DNA of 64,000 nt from Guptibacillus hwajinpoensis (GCF_005144865.1 NZ_SWFM01000004.1:124001-188000); one strand, 5' to 3'; counted from the stretch's first letter, positions 25,409-34,696 are shown. A program made the numbers and translations. Notes: generated by a model from the letters alone, not told the origin.

Positions 25409-25888
25409 CTAATCATTACTCTGATTTGATAACAATTTATAGGAGGTGTAGCCAAACTGTGCTCCAGGGTTCATTTCTGTCATGAATTTCTCTAATCCAT
25501 TTAAAAAAGGAGGAATCATAGAAGACGTTCCAGGGTCTGTTAGCAGTTCTTGCTTTGTTCGAAATGAGCTCTCTTCAATTTCAGTTGCTTCAGATGCGAG
25601 TGTGCCTCCAACCTTACGCATGTGAAATACAATTAAATTATCACTTATATCATTTGTAATAACACCTGTACGGATTCCTGCGATCCCTACCGTCTCAGCA
25701 ATAATGCCTGTTTCTTCAAATACTTCTCTAACGGCAGCTTCGTCTACTGTTTCACCTGCATCTACAAAGCCAGCAGGAAATGACCACTGCCCCTTCAGTC
25801 CACCGTATTTCTTCTTTACAACAAGGTATTTCCCCTCAGATTCAACAATACCAGCAGCGGCAAGCCAAACCTTTCCTCTTTCAGTCAA
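25409..25888 (-). CDS. Nudix hydrolase
   Basis: Predicted cytosolic pyrophosphohydrolase of nucleoside-diphosphate derivatives, 159 residues. The complete Nudix box spans residues 40-62 (G40-x5-E46-x7-R54-E55-x2-E58-E59-x-G61), so the metal-binding glutamates are all present. The TTG at 25888 follows GGGAGGAA. Monocistronic. The substrate is not predictable from the box alone. The 216-base gap upstream, before yumB's end, holds a weak hairpin (about 25979-26005) and the yumB terminator. Confidence 0.9.
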   Translation of the reverse strand: MTERGKVWLAAAGIVESEGKYLVVKKKYGGLKGQWSFPAGFVDAGETVDEAAVREVFEETGIIAETVGIAGIRTGVITNDISDNLIVFHMRKVGGTLASEATEIEESSFRTKQELLTDPGTSSMIPPFLNGLEKFMTEMNPGAQFGYTSYKLLSNQSND

Positions 25889-26064
25889 GATCGATTCCTC
25901 CCTGGCATATTCTATATCGTTTGAACATAAGCTGTACCATAGCCCCTATTCCTTTGAATAGATTAGAAAAACTGGCATATCGCCATTTCCTTTCTGGCGA
26001 TAGCCTTTGTTTTTCTAGTACTGTCATTCCAAAAAAATGCATGACTCTTGTAAAGTACGAAAAA

Positions 26065-26087
26065 GGCAAAGACATAATGTCTTTGCC
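26065..26087 (-). terminator. Terminator of yumB
   Basis: Perfect 11-bp stem GGCAAAGACAT/ATGTCTTTGCC with a one-base loop, then TTTTT on the minus strand, 18 bases past the stop. Confidence 0.9.
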
Positions 26088-26104
26088 CTCTTTATCCTGC
26101 TATC

Positions 26105-27307
26105 TTAAAATAACTTTAGTTTACCTTTTTTCCAGACAAGCCCTGGTCCACCCAGCATGAATAGATAACGGTTATCGATAATTTTCTTCATAGCTGAAGC
26201 TGTTGAACCGTAAAGCTTTTTATTTCCAACTTTACCGATTGCTTCACCTTTACCAAGCGAAGCCACTGTTCCCTTAATATCAGGAGTGAAGCTTTCAAGC
26301 TCCTTACCACGTACAAGGTTAAGCAGGTTCTTGGAAACTGTTCCAGCTGCTTGAATCGCTACCTGTGCAGTTGGAGGGAATGGACGATTGATTTCTTCGT
26401 TGATAAGAAGCGCACAGTCTCCGACAACAAATACGTTATCGTAATCAGGAGTACGCTGGTCTTTACGAACAGGTACACGACCACGGTTCGTTTCGAAGCC
26501 TGAATTTGCAACGATGGAGTTACCTTGAACGCCACCAGTCCAAACAACAGTTGCAGATTTCACTTCTTCGTCTTCACCAAGAATAACGCCATCTTCTGTC
26601 ACTTCTTTAATCATTGTGTTCGTACGGAATTCAACGCCTTTACGCTCAAGAAGGTTCATCGCATATTCAACTAGCTCTTCATCAAAACCTGGAAGAACCG
26701 TTGGAGATGCTTCAACGTTAATGATCTTTACGCGGTCACGTGGAATATCGAACTCTTTACAAAGTTCAGGTACACGTTCTGCAAGCTCACCTACGAATTC
26801 AATTCCTGTGAATCCTGCACCACCAACGATAATAGTTAGAAGATCATCACGACGCTCTGCTTCGTTGTTATAGCTTGCGAATTGGTATTCAATGTGCTCA
26901 CGAATTTTGCGAACAGAGTTCACACTGCGAATGCTGAATGCATTTTCTTTAAGACCTTTAATACCAAACGTTGCGGGTTCGAAACCTAGCGCAAGTACAA
27001 GATAGTCATATTCGAGCTCACCGTTTGAGAGAATCACTCGCTTCTCATCTGGTTTCACTTCTACAACTGTATCTTTAACAAAATTGATTTTGTTTGTGTC
27101 AATAACGTCATTAATCATGATTCTTGTTTTGTCATGATGCATTGTTCCAGCTGCTGGCTCATGAAGCCACGTTGTTTGATAGTGATAGTCATGCTTGTTT
27201 ACAAGCGTTACTTCAACTTCGTTTGCACCCATTTCCTTTTGAAGACGAGCCGCTGTCATAATACCGCCGTAACCTGCACCTAAGATCGCAATTTTGGGCC
27301 TACTCAC
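26105..27307 (-). CDS. yumB: YumB, type II NADH dehydrogenase-like flavoprotein
   Basis: A 400-residue FAD-dependent NAD(P)H dehydrogenase (NDH-2 family), passing electrons to menaquinone at the membrane face. The FAD-binding motif ILGAGYGG is at residues 8-15. The NADH-binding motif [16 protein letters not shown] is in the middle and the second FAD motif VFVGDCAL near 290. The C-terminus is basic and hydrophobic, suiting membrane association. The GTG at 27307 is chosen because AAAGGTGG lies upstream; the ATG at 27322 abuts that site. It diverges from yumC across a 367-base gap. Confidence 0.92.
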   Translation of the reverse strand: MSRPKIAILGAGYGGIMTAARLQKEMGANEVEVTLVNKHDYHYQTTWLHEPAAGTMHHDKTRIMINDVIDTNKINFVKDTVVEVKPDEKRVILSNGELEYDYLVLALGFEPATFGIKGLKENAFSIRSVNSVRKIREHIEYQFASYNNEAERRDDLLTIIVGGAGFTGIEFVGELAERVPELCKEFDIPRDRVKIINVEASPTVLPGFDEELVEYAMNLLERKGVEFRTNTMIKEVTEDGVILGEDEEVKSATVVWTGGVQGNSIVANSGFETNRGRVPVRKDQRTPDYDNVFVVGDCALLINEEINRPFPPTAQVAIQAAGTVSKNLLNLVRGKELESFTPDIKGTVASLGKGEAIGKVGNKKLYGSTASAMKKIIDNRYLFMLGGPGLVWKKGKLKLF

Positions 27308-27674
27308 TAGTATCACATCCACCTTTTACCGATATTTTTTAGGACATATTAAGAGATTCCCTTAAGTGTCCAACCGTGAAACGTCATAAAACGTTAAGAA
27401 TAAGGATATTATCCCTCATATAATAGAAAATAATAGAAAAGATCGAGAGACATTGTTAAGGATTTCACGTTCTAGACCAAAAAAAGATATCTAGCACGCA
27501 CTTTGTCATAAATACTTCAAATCTGACGCTCAATTTTAATCATATTCTTTTTTATTTTGTTTTTCAACCCTTATAATGAAACTTCAGGCGTGTTTTCACG
27601 TTAGGGGTTTAGTTCCGTTTTTATTATGATTATAATAATGAAAGCACAACGATTAAATTTAAGGGGGACTGACA
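27308..27674. other. Divergent intergenic region between yumB and yumC
   Basis: A 367-base A/T-rich gap carrying the promoters of both genes. For yumC, a TATAAT lies at 27631-27636, 39 bases before the start codon, and a second at 27572-27577; neither has a good -35. The AAGGGGG ribosome site of yumC is at its end. I see no riboswitch, hairpin or open reading frame. Confidence 0.5.
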
Positions 27675-28682
27675 ATGACAGACCAGCAAGAACTTTATGA
27701 TATTACGATTATTGGCGGGGGTCCTGTCGGATTATTCACTGCTTTCTACGGTGGTATGCGCCAGCTTCGCGTCAAAATTATCGAAAGTATGCCACAGCTT
27801 GGAGGGCAGCTCTCTGCTCTTTATCCTGAAAAATATATTTATGATGTTGCGGGTTTCCCGAAAGTACTCGCTCAAGATCTTGTTGATAATTTAAAAGAGC
27901 AAGCGAACCAATTTAATCCGGAAGTCGTTCTAGAGCAATCTGTTGAAGAAGTAAAGAAACTTGACGATGGCTCACTTTATTTGCGTTCTAATACAGGTGA
28001 GGAGCATTACACACGCGCGGTTATTATTACTGCAGGCGTTGGTGCCTTCCAACCTCGTCGTCTTAAAGTAGAAGGCGCAGATCACTATGAGGGGAAAAAC
28101 CTTCACTATTTCGTGAATGACCTAACGAGATTCGCTGGCCAGAAAGTTCTCATTGCTGGTGGTGGAGATTCTGCAGTAGACTGGGCTAATATGCTCGAAC
28201 CAATCGCTGAAGAAGTAACGCTCATTCACCGTCGTGATAAGTTTAGAGCACATGAACACAGTGTTGAGCAACTTATGAATTCATCCGTAAACATTCAGAC
28301 TCCTTATAACATTAGTGAGTTCATTGGAGATGGTGAGCGAATTAACCAGGTTGTTCTTGAACAAGCTAAAGGGGAAGAAACGATCACGAAAGACGTTGAT
28401 GCCGTTATTGTAAACTATGGTTTCATCTCTTCTCTTGGACCAATTAAAGAATGGGGTCTCGACATCGAGAAAAACTCAATAGTTGTTAATTCCAAAATGG
28501 AAACGAATATCCCAGGTATATATGCTGCTGGTGACGTTGCTACATATGATGGCAAAGTGAAGCTCATTGCTTCTGGATTTGGTGAAGCACCAACCGCTGT
28601 AAATAATGCAAAATCCTATATGGACCCAGATGCAAAAGTTCAACCACTTCACAGTACAAGCTTATTCGATAAGAAGAAGTAA
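27675..28682 (+). CDS. yumC: YumC, ferredoxin/flavodoxin-NADP+ reductase (thioredoxin-reductase type)
   Basis: A 335-residue homodimeric flavoenzyme that moves electrons between NADPH and ferredoxin or flavodoxin; it is essential in B. subtilis as I recall. The FAD motif [12 protein letters not shown] is at residues 10-21, the NADPH motif [14 protein letters not shown] near 160, and the second FAD motif [17 protein letters not shown] near 280. The thioredoxin-reductase CxxC is absent, which separates YumC from TrxB. A GGGGGACTGACA ribosome region precedes the ATG. A 42-residue membrane peptide gene follows 24 bases later. Confidence 0.95.
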   Translation: MTDQQELYDITIIGGGPVGLFTAFYGGMRQLRVKIIESMPQLGGQLSALYPEKYIYDVAGFPKVLAQDLVDNLKEQANQFNPEVVLEQSVEEVKKLDDGSLYLRSNTGEEHYTRAVIITAGVGAFQPRRLKVEGADHYEGKNLHYFVNDLTRFAGQKVLIAGGGDSAVDWANMLEPIAEEVTLIHRRDKFRAHEHSVEQLMNSSVNIQTPYNISEFIGDGERINQVVLEQAKGEETITKDVDAVIVNYGFISSLGPIKEWGLDIEKNSIVVNSKMETNIPGIYAAGDVATYDGKVKLIASGFGEAPTAVNNAKSYMDPDAKVQPLHSTSLFDKKK

Positions 28683-28706
28683 TTTAAACGCGAGGAAGGG
28701 ATCTTT

Positions 28707-28835
28707 ATGGACGAAATTATTTTTATTATAGTCATGGCTGCAGGTCTTGGCTATTCCCTATTCCATAGCTTGAAAGAAACGCCTAAACCGGATTGGAAAT
28801 CTGTTAAAGAAAACCTCTTCCATTCTTCACATTAA
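28707..28835 (+). CDS. Small single-span membrane peptide behind yumC
   Basis: A 42-residue frame starting ATG after GAGGAAGGG, with an N-terminal hydrophobic helix (about residues 4-19, IIFIIVMAAGLGYSLF) and a polar tail (KETPKPDWKSVKENLFHSSH). It sits 24 bases after yumC and just before a strong terminator, so it is very likely co-transcribed. I do not recognise a family. The good ribosome site and the terminator position argue that it is real. Confidence 0.65.
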   Translation: MDEIIFIIVMAAGLGYSLFHSLKETPKPDWKSVKENLFHSSH

Positions 28836-28845
28836 AAAATGATCA

Positions 28846-28876
28846 AAAACCCCGTACTTTTTCAGTACGGGGTTTT
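28846..28876. terminator. Bidirectional terminator
   Basis: Perfect 13-bp stem AAAACCCCGTACT/AGTACGGGGTTTT with a 5-base loop and T-runs on both exits. It ends the yumC transcript and the opposing MFS operon. Confidence 0.93.
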
Positions 28877-28937
28877 TTAATGAAAGTAAATACCCATTCA
28901 AATTCGCACTGTAAATTCACAAGATGCGACTTTGTTG

Positions 28938-30164
28938 TTATTTTAAAGTTTCTTTCAATCGTAGAGATGTTAATATGCCTGCAAAAAGAGGTAATAGTGC
29001 GACTAAACCAATTGCCCAATTAACATCAAGAAGATCGGCAATGATCCCGGCCATTAATGCACCAAAGGCATAGCCACTGTCACGCCAGAAACGGTAAACC
29101 CCCATTGATGTTGCTCTCCAATCAGGATGGGCAACGTCACCAATGGAAGCAATGAGCGTTGGATACACCATAGCTGTACCAATCCCTAATAAAATAGCCC
29201 CAATCATCCACAATGAATAACTATCTACAAATAAAATCCACCAAAGAGAGACAGCTTGCAGCCACATCCCGAATGTAATTAGCCATTTACGACCGATTCG
29301 ATCACTTAATACTCCTGTAAAGAGTTGAAAGAAACCCCAAGCTGCTGGATAAACGGCAACAATAGTTCCAATCTGTCCTACTGACAATCCTTGAGTAGCA
29401 AGGAATATCGGAAAAAGTCCCCAAGCCATTCCATCTTTTAAATTTGTAGATAATCCCGCGAAACTAATACTAGACAGGTTCTTGTCCTTCCATGTTGTCT
29501 TTTTAAACACTTCTTTTGAATCAATACGTTCCGAAGACGCTTTTTGCTGAGCTTGAACCTTTAATTGTTTCTCAGTATTTTTGACGGACATTGAAAGGAC
29601 GAATCCTAATATAACGATACCAATCCCTATATAAAATGGTTCTGGTCTCATTGAATAAGTTGAAGCTACATAGCCAGATATAACAGCCATCAAAGCTACA
29701 CCAATATATCCTGCGAATTCATTAAGCCCTACGGCTAACCCTCGCTGTGTCGACTTTGCCAGGTCCACCTTCATGTTAACAGTCATCGACCATGTTAACG
29801 CCTGGTTAATACCGAGAAGGATATTGGCAACAACAATCACCCACCAAGAGTGTGCGAATATGACAAGTAACGGTACGAATAATCCGATTCCCCAACCTAA
29901 TAATAGAACTTGTTTTCTTCCAATTTTATCTGCAAGATTACCAGCTATAACGTTAAAGATGGCTTTCGAGAAACCGAAGCTAACAATGAACGATAGAGCA
30001 GCACTCGCAGAGGCTATTCCGAATTGCTCTTCACCTATGATAGGCAATATGGTTCTCTCGAGACCAACCATAGAACCTACAAACAAATTAATGACGACTA
30101 ATAATGAAAATTGTAAAAGGTTTTCTCTAACGCCAACTTGTACGTTATTTAACGGTCTTTCCAT
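28938..30164 (-). CDS. Major facilitator superfamily transporter
   Basis: A 408-residue, 12-helix MFS transporter. The loop 2-3 motif GNLADKIGRKQ and its counterpart GVLSDRIGRK in the second half are both present, and a charged central loop (about 200-225) divides the halves. ATG 30164 lies 8 bases after AGGAGG. It is the second gene of an operon with the ArsR-rhodanese regulator (59-base gap), so it is probably an efflux pump for whatever that regulator senses. Substrate unknown. Confidence 0.88.
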   Translation of the reverse strand: MERPLNNVQVGVRENLLQFSLLVVINLFVGSMVGLERTILPIIGEEQFGIASASAALSFIVSFGFSKAIFNVIAGNLADKIGRKQVLLLGWGIGLFVPLLVIFAHSWWVIVVANILLGINQALTWSMTVNMKVDLAKSTQRGLAVGLNEFAGYIGVALMAVISGYVASTYSMRPEPFYIGIGIVILGFVLSMSVKNTEKQLKVQAQQKASSERIDSKEVFKKTTWKDKNLSSISFAGLSTNLKDGMAWGLFPIFLATQGLSVGQIGTIVAVYPAAWGFFQLFTGVLSDRIGRKWLITFGMWLQAVSLWWILFVDSYSLWMIGAILLGIGTAMVYPTLIASIGDVAHPDWRATSMGVYRFWRDSGYAFGALMAGIIADLLDVNWAIGLVALLPLFAGILTSLRLKETLK

Positions 30165-30223
30165 TTCACTCACCTCCTAACAAGATCCTGAAGAAAAGTT
30201 TGGTTCGTTTTTCAATTTTATAA

Positions 30224-30880
30224 TCAATGAAAATGATTTTCCATTTGGTTCCATTCATGGATACCAGCTTCTAACCGTATCGCATGGTAGCCGTTTAATT
30301 TAAGAATTTCCACAGCCTCTGTCGCATATACACAGTATGGTCCACGACAATAAGCAATCACTTCTTTATCTTCTGGTAAATTCTTTATATGCTTTTCAAT
30401 TTCATGAATAGGCATCGATATAGCTCCAGTAATGTGAGCCGTTTCATATTCGTTACTAGGTCTAACATCAACTAGAATGTGATTACCTTGTTCCATCCGC
30501 TCCATCAATTCTGAAAGTTCAAGTGTTTCTAGCTCATCCGATCTTACAATGAATTCATTACGTAACGTATTAACTTCATCGATTTGTTCTGCTCCAACAG
30601 CTTTTATTGAGAGTAATAAGGAAACTACCGTTGGACTTGTTAATTCATAGAATACAAAGTTCTTTTCTTTATAAAATGTAACCAAACGAGCTTCAAGGAG
30701 TGCTTGTAAATGTTTAGATGTATTCGCAACACTCATCATCGTAGCTTTTGAAAGTGCTTCTACAGACTTTGGAGAATGAGAAATCAAATCCAATAACTCT
30801 AAGCGCTTGGGACTTGATAAGACTTTTCCAATACGTGAAAACTCGCTATAAACATTATCTTTAAACTCTCTTGAATCCAT
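30224..30880 (-). CDS. ArsR-type regulator fused to a rhodanese domain
   Basis: A 218-residue protein. Residues 10-95 form an ArsR winged helix (LSSPKRLELLDLI, SVANTSKHLQALLEARLV), with no ArsR metal-binding CxC motif in the recognition helix (TMMSVANTS instead). Residues 125-217 form a rhodanese domain with the active loop CRGPYC, giving catalytic C178 and a second C183. A rhodanese on a repressor suggests sensing of sulfane sulfur, persulfide or a thiol-reactive compound. It is first in an operon with an MFS gene and has an inverted-repeat operator over its own promoter. Confidence 0.88.
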   Translation of the reverse strand: MDSREFKDNVYSEFSRIGKVLSSPKRLELLDLISHSPKSVEALSKATMMSVANTSKHLQALLEARLVTFYKEKNFVFYELTSPTVVSLLLSIKAVGAEQIDEVNTLRNEFIVRSDELETLELSELMERMEQGNHILVDVRPSNEYETAHITGAISMPIHEIEKHIKNLPEDKEVIAYCRGPYCVYATEAVEILKLNGYHAIRLEAGIHEWNQMENHFH

Positions 30881-30898
30881 AGAAACATCTCCCTCTAA

Positions 30899-30922
30899 CT
30901 ATTCAACTTACTGGTTGAATAG
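30899..30922 (-). promoter_or_regulatory. Operator of the ArsR-rhodanese operon
   Basis: Perfect 9-bp arms CTATTCAAC (30899-30907) and GTTGAATAG (30914-30922) around 6 bases. They overlap the -10 TACTAT (30919-30924) of a promoter whose -35 TTTACA is at 30943-30948 (18-base spacer). The site ends 19 bases before the start codon. A related half-site GTTGAACAG lies at 30957-30965. Position over the -10 fits autorepression. Confidence 0.72.
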
Positions 30923-30966
30923 TAGCATAGGCGTTAATAAACTGTAAATGGATATGGTTGAACAGT

Positions 30967-31183
30967 TATTCTTTTCGTAGAAATTGTAGCTATAAGAGTG
31001 GGTTAATTTCCGCTGCAGGTGCTCGCTTTCCGCGGGGCGGGCGGTGAGCCTCCTCGGCGCACAAAACATTGCGCCTGCGGGGTCTCACCTGTCCCGCTAG
31101 TCCCGCAGGAGTCGAGCACCTTCCGCTCCAATTAGCGACATGTAGTTTTTGTTTCAAAAGCAACAATCTTTTAGTAAAGACCC
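30967..31183 (-). repeat. MITE-like element, copy F (reverse)
   Basis: A 217-base reverse copy with worn ends (TATTCTTTTCGTAG and CAATCTTTTAGTAAAGACCC), core at about 31011-31131, and the GGCGCACAAAACATTGCGCC loop variant shared with copy C. Bases 31184-31209 (ACAACAATGTCTACGAAAACAGCC) look like one more right-end repeat, as if a second, mostly lost element adjoined it. The gap 30881-31383 otherwise holds the operator above and a terminator. Confidence 0.82.
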
Positions 31184-31269
31184 TTACAACAATGTCTACG
31201 AAAACAGCCCATTATAAAGAAGTCACTTAATCCTAATTCGCAACTCAAAATAGAGCCATACAATTACAT

Positions 31270-31309
31270 AAAAAGAGTGCATTTACATAATCGTAAACGC
31301 ACTCTTTTT
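31270..31309 (-). terminator. Terminator of the small gene at 31384
   Basis: A 17-bp stem with one mismatch (arms 31270-31286 and 31293-31309, outer part AAAAAGAGTGC/GCACTCTTTTT) and a 6-base loop. T-run on the minus-strand exit. Confidence 0.85.
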
Positions 31310-31383
31310 AATATTCCTTTATCCAATAATTCATCAAATCGATTACTTCTATTTTTGTTTACAGAAGCATTGCTTGATATGTA

Positions 31384-31578
31384 TTACCAACCGAGCCCAA
31401 CTTTAGTTGTAAGAATCGATTCACCTGAATCTTCTTGCAACGAAATTTCATAACGTCCAGGCTTATTTGAATAGGCTAGCGTTTGCTTCTTAAATTCAAC
31501 ATTAGCACGATAGCGCACCTCGATATTCTCGGTTTCAAGATCACCTGAATCTTCCTCACGTATCTTTAATAAGTACAC
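31384..31578 (-). CDS. Small soluble protein of unknown function
   Basis: A 64-residue protein I do not recognise. It is charged and strand-rich (NIEVRYRANVEFKKQTLAYS, GRYEISLQEDSGES), with no signal peptide, Cys or membrane helix. The GTG at 31578 has GGGGGG a few bases upstream; the ATG reading to 31593 overlaps that purine tract. It has its own terminator, which supports it as a real gene. It lies between MITE copy F and the SDR gene, in opposite direction to the latter. Confidence 0.6.
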   Translation of the reverse strand: MYLLKIREEDSGDLETENIEVRYRANVEFKKQTLAYSNKPGRYEISLQEDSGESILTTKVGLGW

Positions 31579-31779
31579 AATATATCCCCCCATAACAAGA
31601 ATTTATACGTTAATTCTATCACCAGGAGAGTTCTTGAGATATGAAAAATAGTTTACAATAAGTCCACTTTTTTCCATGAAAATTATTTTCAAATCCGAAA
31701 TCTTCATAGGATTATTTTTTTGCGATAGCGGGTACTAGCCATATTAGTTGATATAAGACTTTTATTAGGAGGATTGGTT

Positions 31780-32601
31780 ATGAATAGATTACAAAACAAA
31801 ATTGCCGTTATTACTGGCGGGGCTACAGGAATAGGCAAAGCAACTGTTGAGCTTTTCTCAAATGAAGGTGCGACGGTTCTATGTGCGGATATCGATAAAG
31901 AAGAACTGGAAAAGACAGCAGAAGAGCTAAACAAAGATGGCGGCAACGTTAAACCGTTTCAAGTAGATGTTTCTGATGAAGATAGCGTCAAACGTTTCGC
32001 GAATCAAGTGAAAGAAGAGTATGGCACAATTGATGTGTTATTCAATAACGCAGGTGTGGACCAAGAAGGTGGTAAAGTTCACGAATACCCTGTTGAGCTT
32101 TTTGATCGTATTATTTCAGTTGACCTGCGTGGGACATTCTTAACGAGTAAATACTTAATTCCACTCATGCTTGATCATGGTGGATCGATCATTAACACCT
32201 CTTCTATGTCAGGTCGAGCAGCAGACCTTGATCGCTCTGGATATAACGCAGCTAAAGGTGGCATTACAAACTTTACGAAAGCCATGGCGATTGATTATGC
32301 CAGACAGGGAATTAGAGTGAATTCGATCTCTCCTGGTACGATTGAAACACCGTTAATTGATAAGCTTGCTGGATCAAAAGATGAAGAGATGGGTCGGAAA
32401 TTTAGAGATGCGAACAAATGGGTCACTCCTATGGGACGATTAGGTCGACCTGATGAAATGGCAAAAGTAGCTCTCTTCCTTGCATCAGATGATAGCTCAT
32501 ATGTAACAGGTGAAGATATCACAGCTGATGGAGGAATTATGGCTTATACATGGCCTGGGAAGATGTTGATTGATAAGGAATGGAAAGAAGATACCGAATA
32601 A
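31780..32601 (+). CDS. Short-chain dehydrogenase/reductase (SDR)
   Basis: A 273-residue classical SDR using NAD(P)H. The cofactor motif TGGATGIG is at 12-19, D38 after the second strand (ADIDKE) points to NAD preference, NNAG is at 89-92, and the catalytic residues are S141 or S142, Y155 and K159 (YNAAK). A C-terminal PGKMLIDKEWKE tail extends the fold. Similar in length to B. subtilis YxbG. ATG 31780 follows AGGAGG at 7 bases. It converges on the sugar cluster; a shared terminator lies between. Substrate unknown; a sugar or polyol would suit the neighbours. Confidence 0.9.
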   Translation: MNRLQNKIAVITGGATGIGKATVELFSNEGATVLCADIDKEELEKTAEELNKDGGNVKPFQVDVSDEDSVKRFANQVKEEYGTIDVLFNNAGVDQEGGKVHEYPVELFDRIISVDLRGTFLTSKYLIPLMLDHGGSIINTSSMSGRAADLDRSGYNAAKGGITNFTKAMAIDYARQGIRVNSISPGTIETPLIDKLAGSKDEEMGRKFRDANKWVTPMGRLGRPDEMAKVALFLASDDSSYVTGEDITADGGIMAYTWPGKMLIDKEWKEDTE

Positions 32602-32610
32602 GAGCTATTG

Positions 32611-32646
32611 AAAACCCCGACCTCCTATAAAAGGAATCGGGGTTTT
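32611..32646. terminator. Bidirectional terminator ending the sugar operon and the SDR gene
   Basis: Perfect 10-bp stem AAAACCCCGA/TCGGGGTTTT, extended inside by CCT/AGG-type pairing, between convergent genes. Confidence 0.9.
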
Positions 32647-32656
32647 CGTTAAGCTT

Positions 32657-33625
32657 CTAAGCCCACCACATCTCAGTCGGTTGTTCTTCAATTAAAACAG
32701 ATTGAAGGTTCTTCACAGCTCGTTGGAACCCTTCTTCAATCGACATCAGTGGATCTTCGTGTTCAATACTAACCACGTGATCATAATCATACATCCGAAG
32801 TGCGCTCATCATATTCGACCATTCTTGATTGCTGTGGCCACAGCCAACAGATCGGAATGTCCATGCGCGAGATTTCACTTCTCCATAAGGTTGCATATCT
32901 GTTAAGCCATGCATGTTCACATTGTCTTGATCGATATAGGTGTCTTTCGCATGGAAATGATGAATCGCATTCTCTTTACCTAGAATCTTAATGGCTGCGA
33001 CAGGATCAATTCCCTGCCACCACATATGACTTGGATCAAGGTTCGCTCCAACTGCATCACACGTAAGCTCACGAAGCTTCAACATCGTGTACGGTGTATG
33101 AACAAGGAACCCTCCATGAAGCTCAAGACCAATCTTTACATTATGATCTTTAGCGAATTGTCCCCACTCTTTCCAGTATGGAACAAGCTTCTCTTCCCAC
33201 TGCCACGTTAGGACGTCAGAATACTCAGCAGGCCATGGTGTAACTGGCCAGTTCGGGAATTTTGCTTCCTCATGATCGCCAGGTGTTCCTGAAAAACAGT
33301 TTACGACTGGTACATTCATAAGAGAAGCAAGCTTCACTGTTTTCACGAACGTATCGTGACACTGTTCTGCAAACACTTTATCAGGAGAAATAGGGTTGCC
33401 ATGACAACTAAAAGCACTAATTTCAAGTCCTCTTGCCTGTACCTTTTCAAGATATTCTGAGCGCTTTCCTTCGCTATCTAACAACTCATCAAGATTACAA
33501 TGAGCATCTCCAGGATAGCCTCCCGTTCCTATCTCAATCGCTTTTAGACCGGATGCTTTGGCATGATCGAGCATGTCTTCAAATGATTTATCGGAAAATA
33601 GAACTGTAAATACGCCAAGTTTCAT
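32657..33625 (-). CDS. Sugar phosphate isomerase/epimerase-like TIM-barrel protein
   Basis: A 322-residue protein of the xylose-isomerase-like/AP-endonuclease-2 barrel family. Metal-ligand candidates sit at strand ends: E in KIGLELHGGFLVH, D and H in GANLDPSHMWWQG, H in HHFHAKD, and E in VVSIEHEDP. Members act as ketose epimerases, dehydratases or, with Gfo/Idh/MocA partners, in 3-keto-glycoside breakdown. Last gene of the sugar operon, 29 bases after a dehydrogenase gene, before the terminator. Exact reaction unknown. Confidence 0.85.
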   Translation of the reverse strand: MKLGVFTVLFSDKSFEDMLDHAKASGLKAIEIGTGGYPGDAHCNLDELLDSEGKRSEYLEKVQARGLEISAFSCHGNPISPDKVFAEQCHDTFVKTVKLASLMNVPVVNCFSGTPGDHEEAKFPNWPVTPWPAEYSDVLTWQWEEKLVPYWKEWGQFAKDHNVKIGLELHGGFLVHTPYTMLKLRELTCDAVGANLDPSHMWWQGIDPVAAIKILGKENAIHHFHAKDTYIDQDNVNMHGLTDMQPYGEVKSRAWTFRSVGCGHSNQEWSNMMSALRMYDYDHVVSIEHEDPLMSIEEGFQRAVKNLQSVLIEEQPTEMWWA

Positions 33626-33654
33626 CTTCTCACTCCTATACTTTCATAATGATA

Positions 33655-34692
33655 TTATAATTGAACGCTTTTTCCTGTAGCACAGCTTTCATAAATTGCT
33701 TCAATCACCTGTGAAACGGTGCGTGCTTCTTCTGCACTCACAATAGGTTCCTCAAGACCGAGACAACTGTTTACAAAGTTTGCTGCCTGTGGCAGTCCTG
33801 GATCTTCGTCACCTGGCACCCACTCACTACTGCTGTTTAACAACATGCCATACTGCGCTTTGTTCAGTTGAAATGGAAATACCTCAAGTCCACCGTCGCT
33901 TCCAGATATACTAACTGATTCTTTATCTTCAGGAATGTTAGCTGACCACGACGTTTCAAATAACATCGAAACGTTGTTATCAAATTTAATATACGCTGTC
34001 ACATGATCATCCACATCGAATGTCTCATGGTCAAAGCTCCCCCATAAATTCACTTGTTCAGGTGTTTTACTCAATCGATTATAGGTTGTTCCTGACACCT
34101 CTACTGGCTTTGGATTTCCCATAAGCCACATGCTTAAATCAAGAAAATGACAGCCATAATCGATCAAGCTACCACCACCCTGAAGCTGTTTATTCGTAAA
34201 CACACCCCATCCAGGTACTTTACGACGGCGAAGTGCCTGTACTCTCGCAACCATCGGATCGCCAATTTCTTTTTCTTGAATGACCTGACGAGCGGCACGC
34301 GGTTCCTTCATAAAACGATAGTGATAAGCAATCGAAAGGACTTTGCCTGACTCCTTTTCCGCTTCAATCATGCGATCACATTCTTCTACTGTCATCGCCA
34401 TAGGCTTCTCACAAAGAACGTGTACGCCCGCTTCTAACGCCTGTACAGCAAGATCTGCATGGAATTTGTTTGGTGTACAAATCGTTACAGCATCAACTTC
34501 TTTTAGCATATCTTGAACTTGCTCGTATACATTTGTAATGTTAAATAATACTGAAGCTTCCTTTGCTCTCTCATAGTCAACATCATAAACACCAAACAAC
34601 TCAACCTGTTCGGCGAGTTGTTGGTATGAAGGGATATGACGTGACTGAGCGATTCCACCAGACCCGATAATTCCCATTCGTAATTTCGTCAC
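33655..34692 (-). CDS. Gfo/Idh/MocA family dehydrogenase (second of pair)
   Basis: A 345-residue NAD(P)-dependent sugar dehydrogenase. The Rossmann motif GIIGSGGIAQSRH lies at 8-20, the conserved CEKPMA loop near residue 93, and the catalytic D-x3-H in LIDYGCHFLDLSMWLMG. The GTG start follows GAGGTGATCAC. Only 4 bases separate it from the preceding dehydrogenase gene. Two distinct paralogues side by side suggest two oxidation or reduction steps, or a heteromeric enzyme. Sugar substrate unknown. Confidence 0.9.
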   Translation of the reverse strand: MTKLRMGIIGSGGIAQSRHIPSYQQLAEQVELFGVYDVDYERAKEASVLFNITNVYEQVQDMLKEVDAVTICTPNKFHADLAVQALEAGVHVLCEKPMAMTVEECDRMIEAEKESGKVLSIAYHYRFMKEPRAARQVIQEKEIGDPMVARVQALRRRKVPGWGVFTNKQLQGGGSLIDYGCHFLDLSMWLMGNPKPVEVSGTTYNRLSKTPEQVNLWGSFDHETFDVDDHVTAYIKFDNNVSMLFETSWSANIPEDKESVSISGSDGGLEVFPFQLNKAQYGMLLNSSSEWVPGDEDPGLPQAANFVNSCLGLEEPIVSAEEARTVSQVIEAIYESCATGKSVQL

Positions 34693-34696
34693 GTGA

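Noticed and set aside
25881..26075. 64-codon minus-strand frame between yumB and the Nudix gene
   Set aside because: It begins inside the yumB terminator, has no ribosome site, and matches no family I know.
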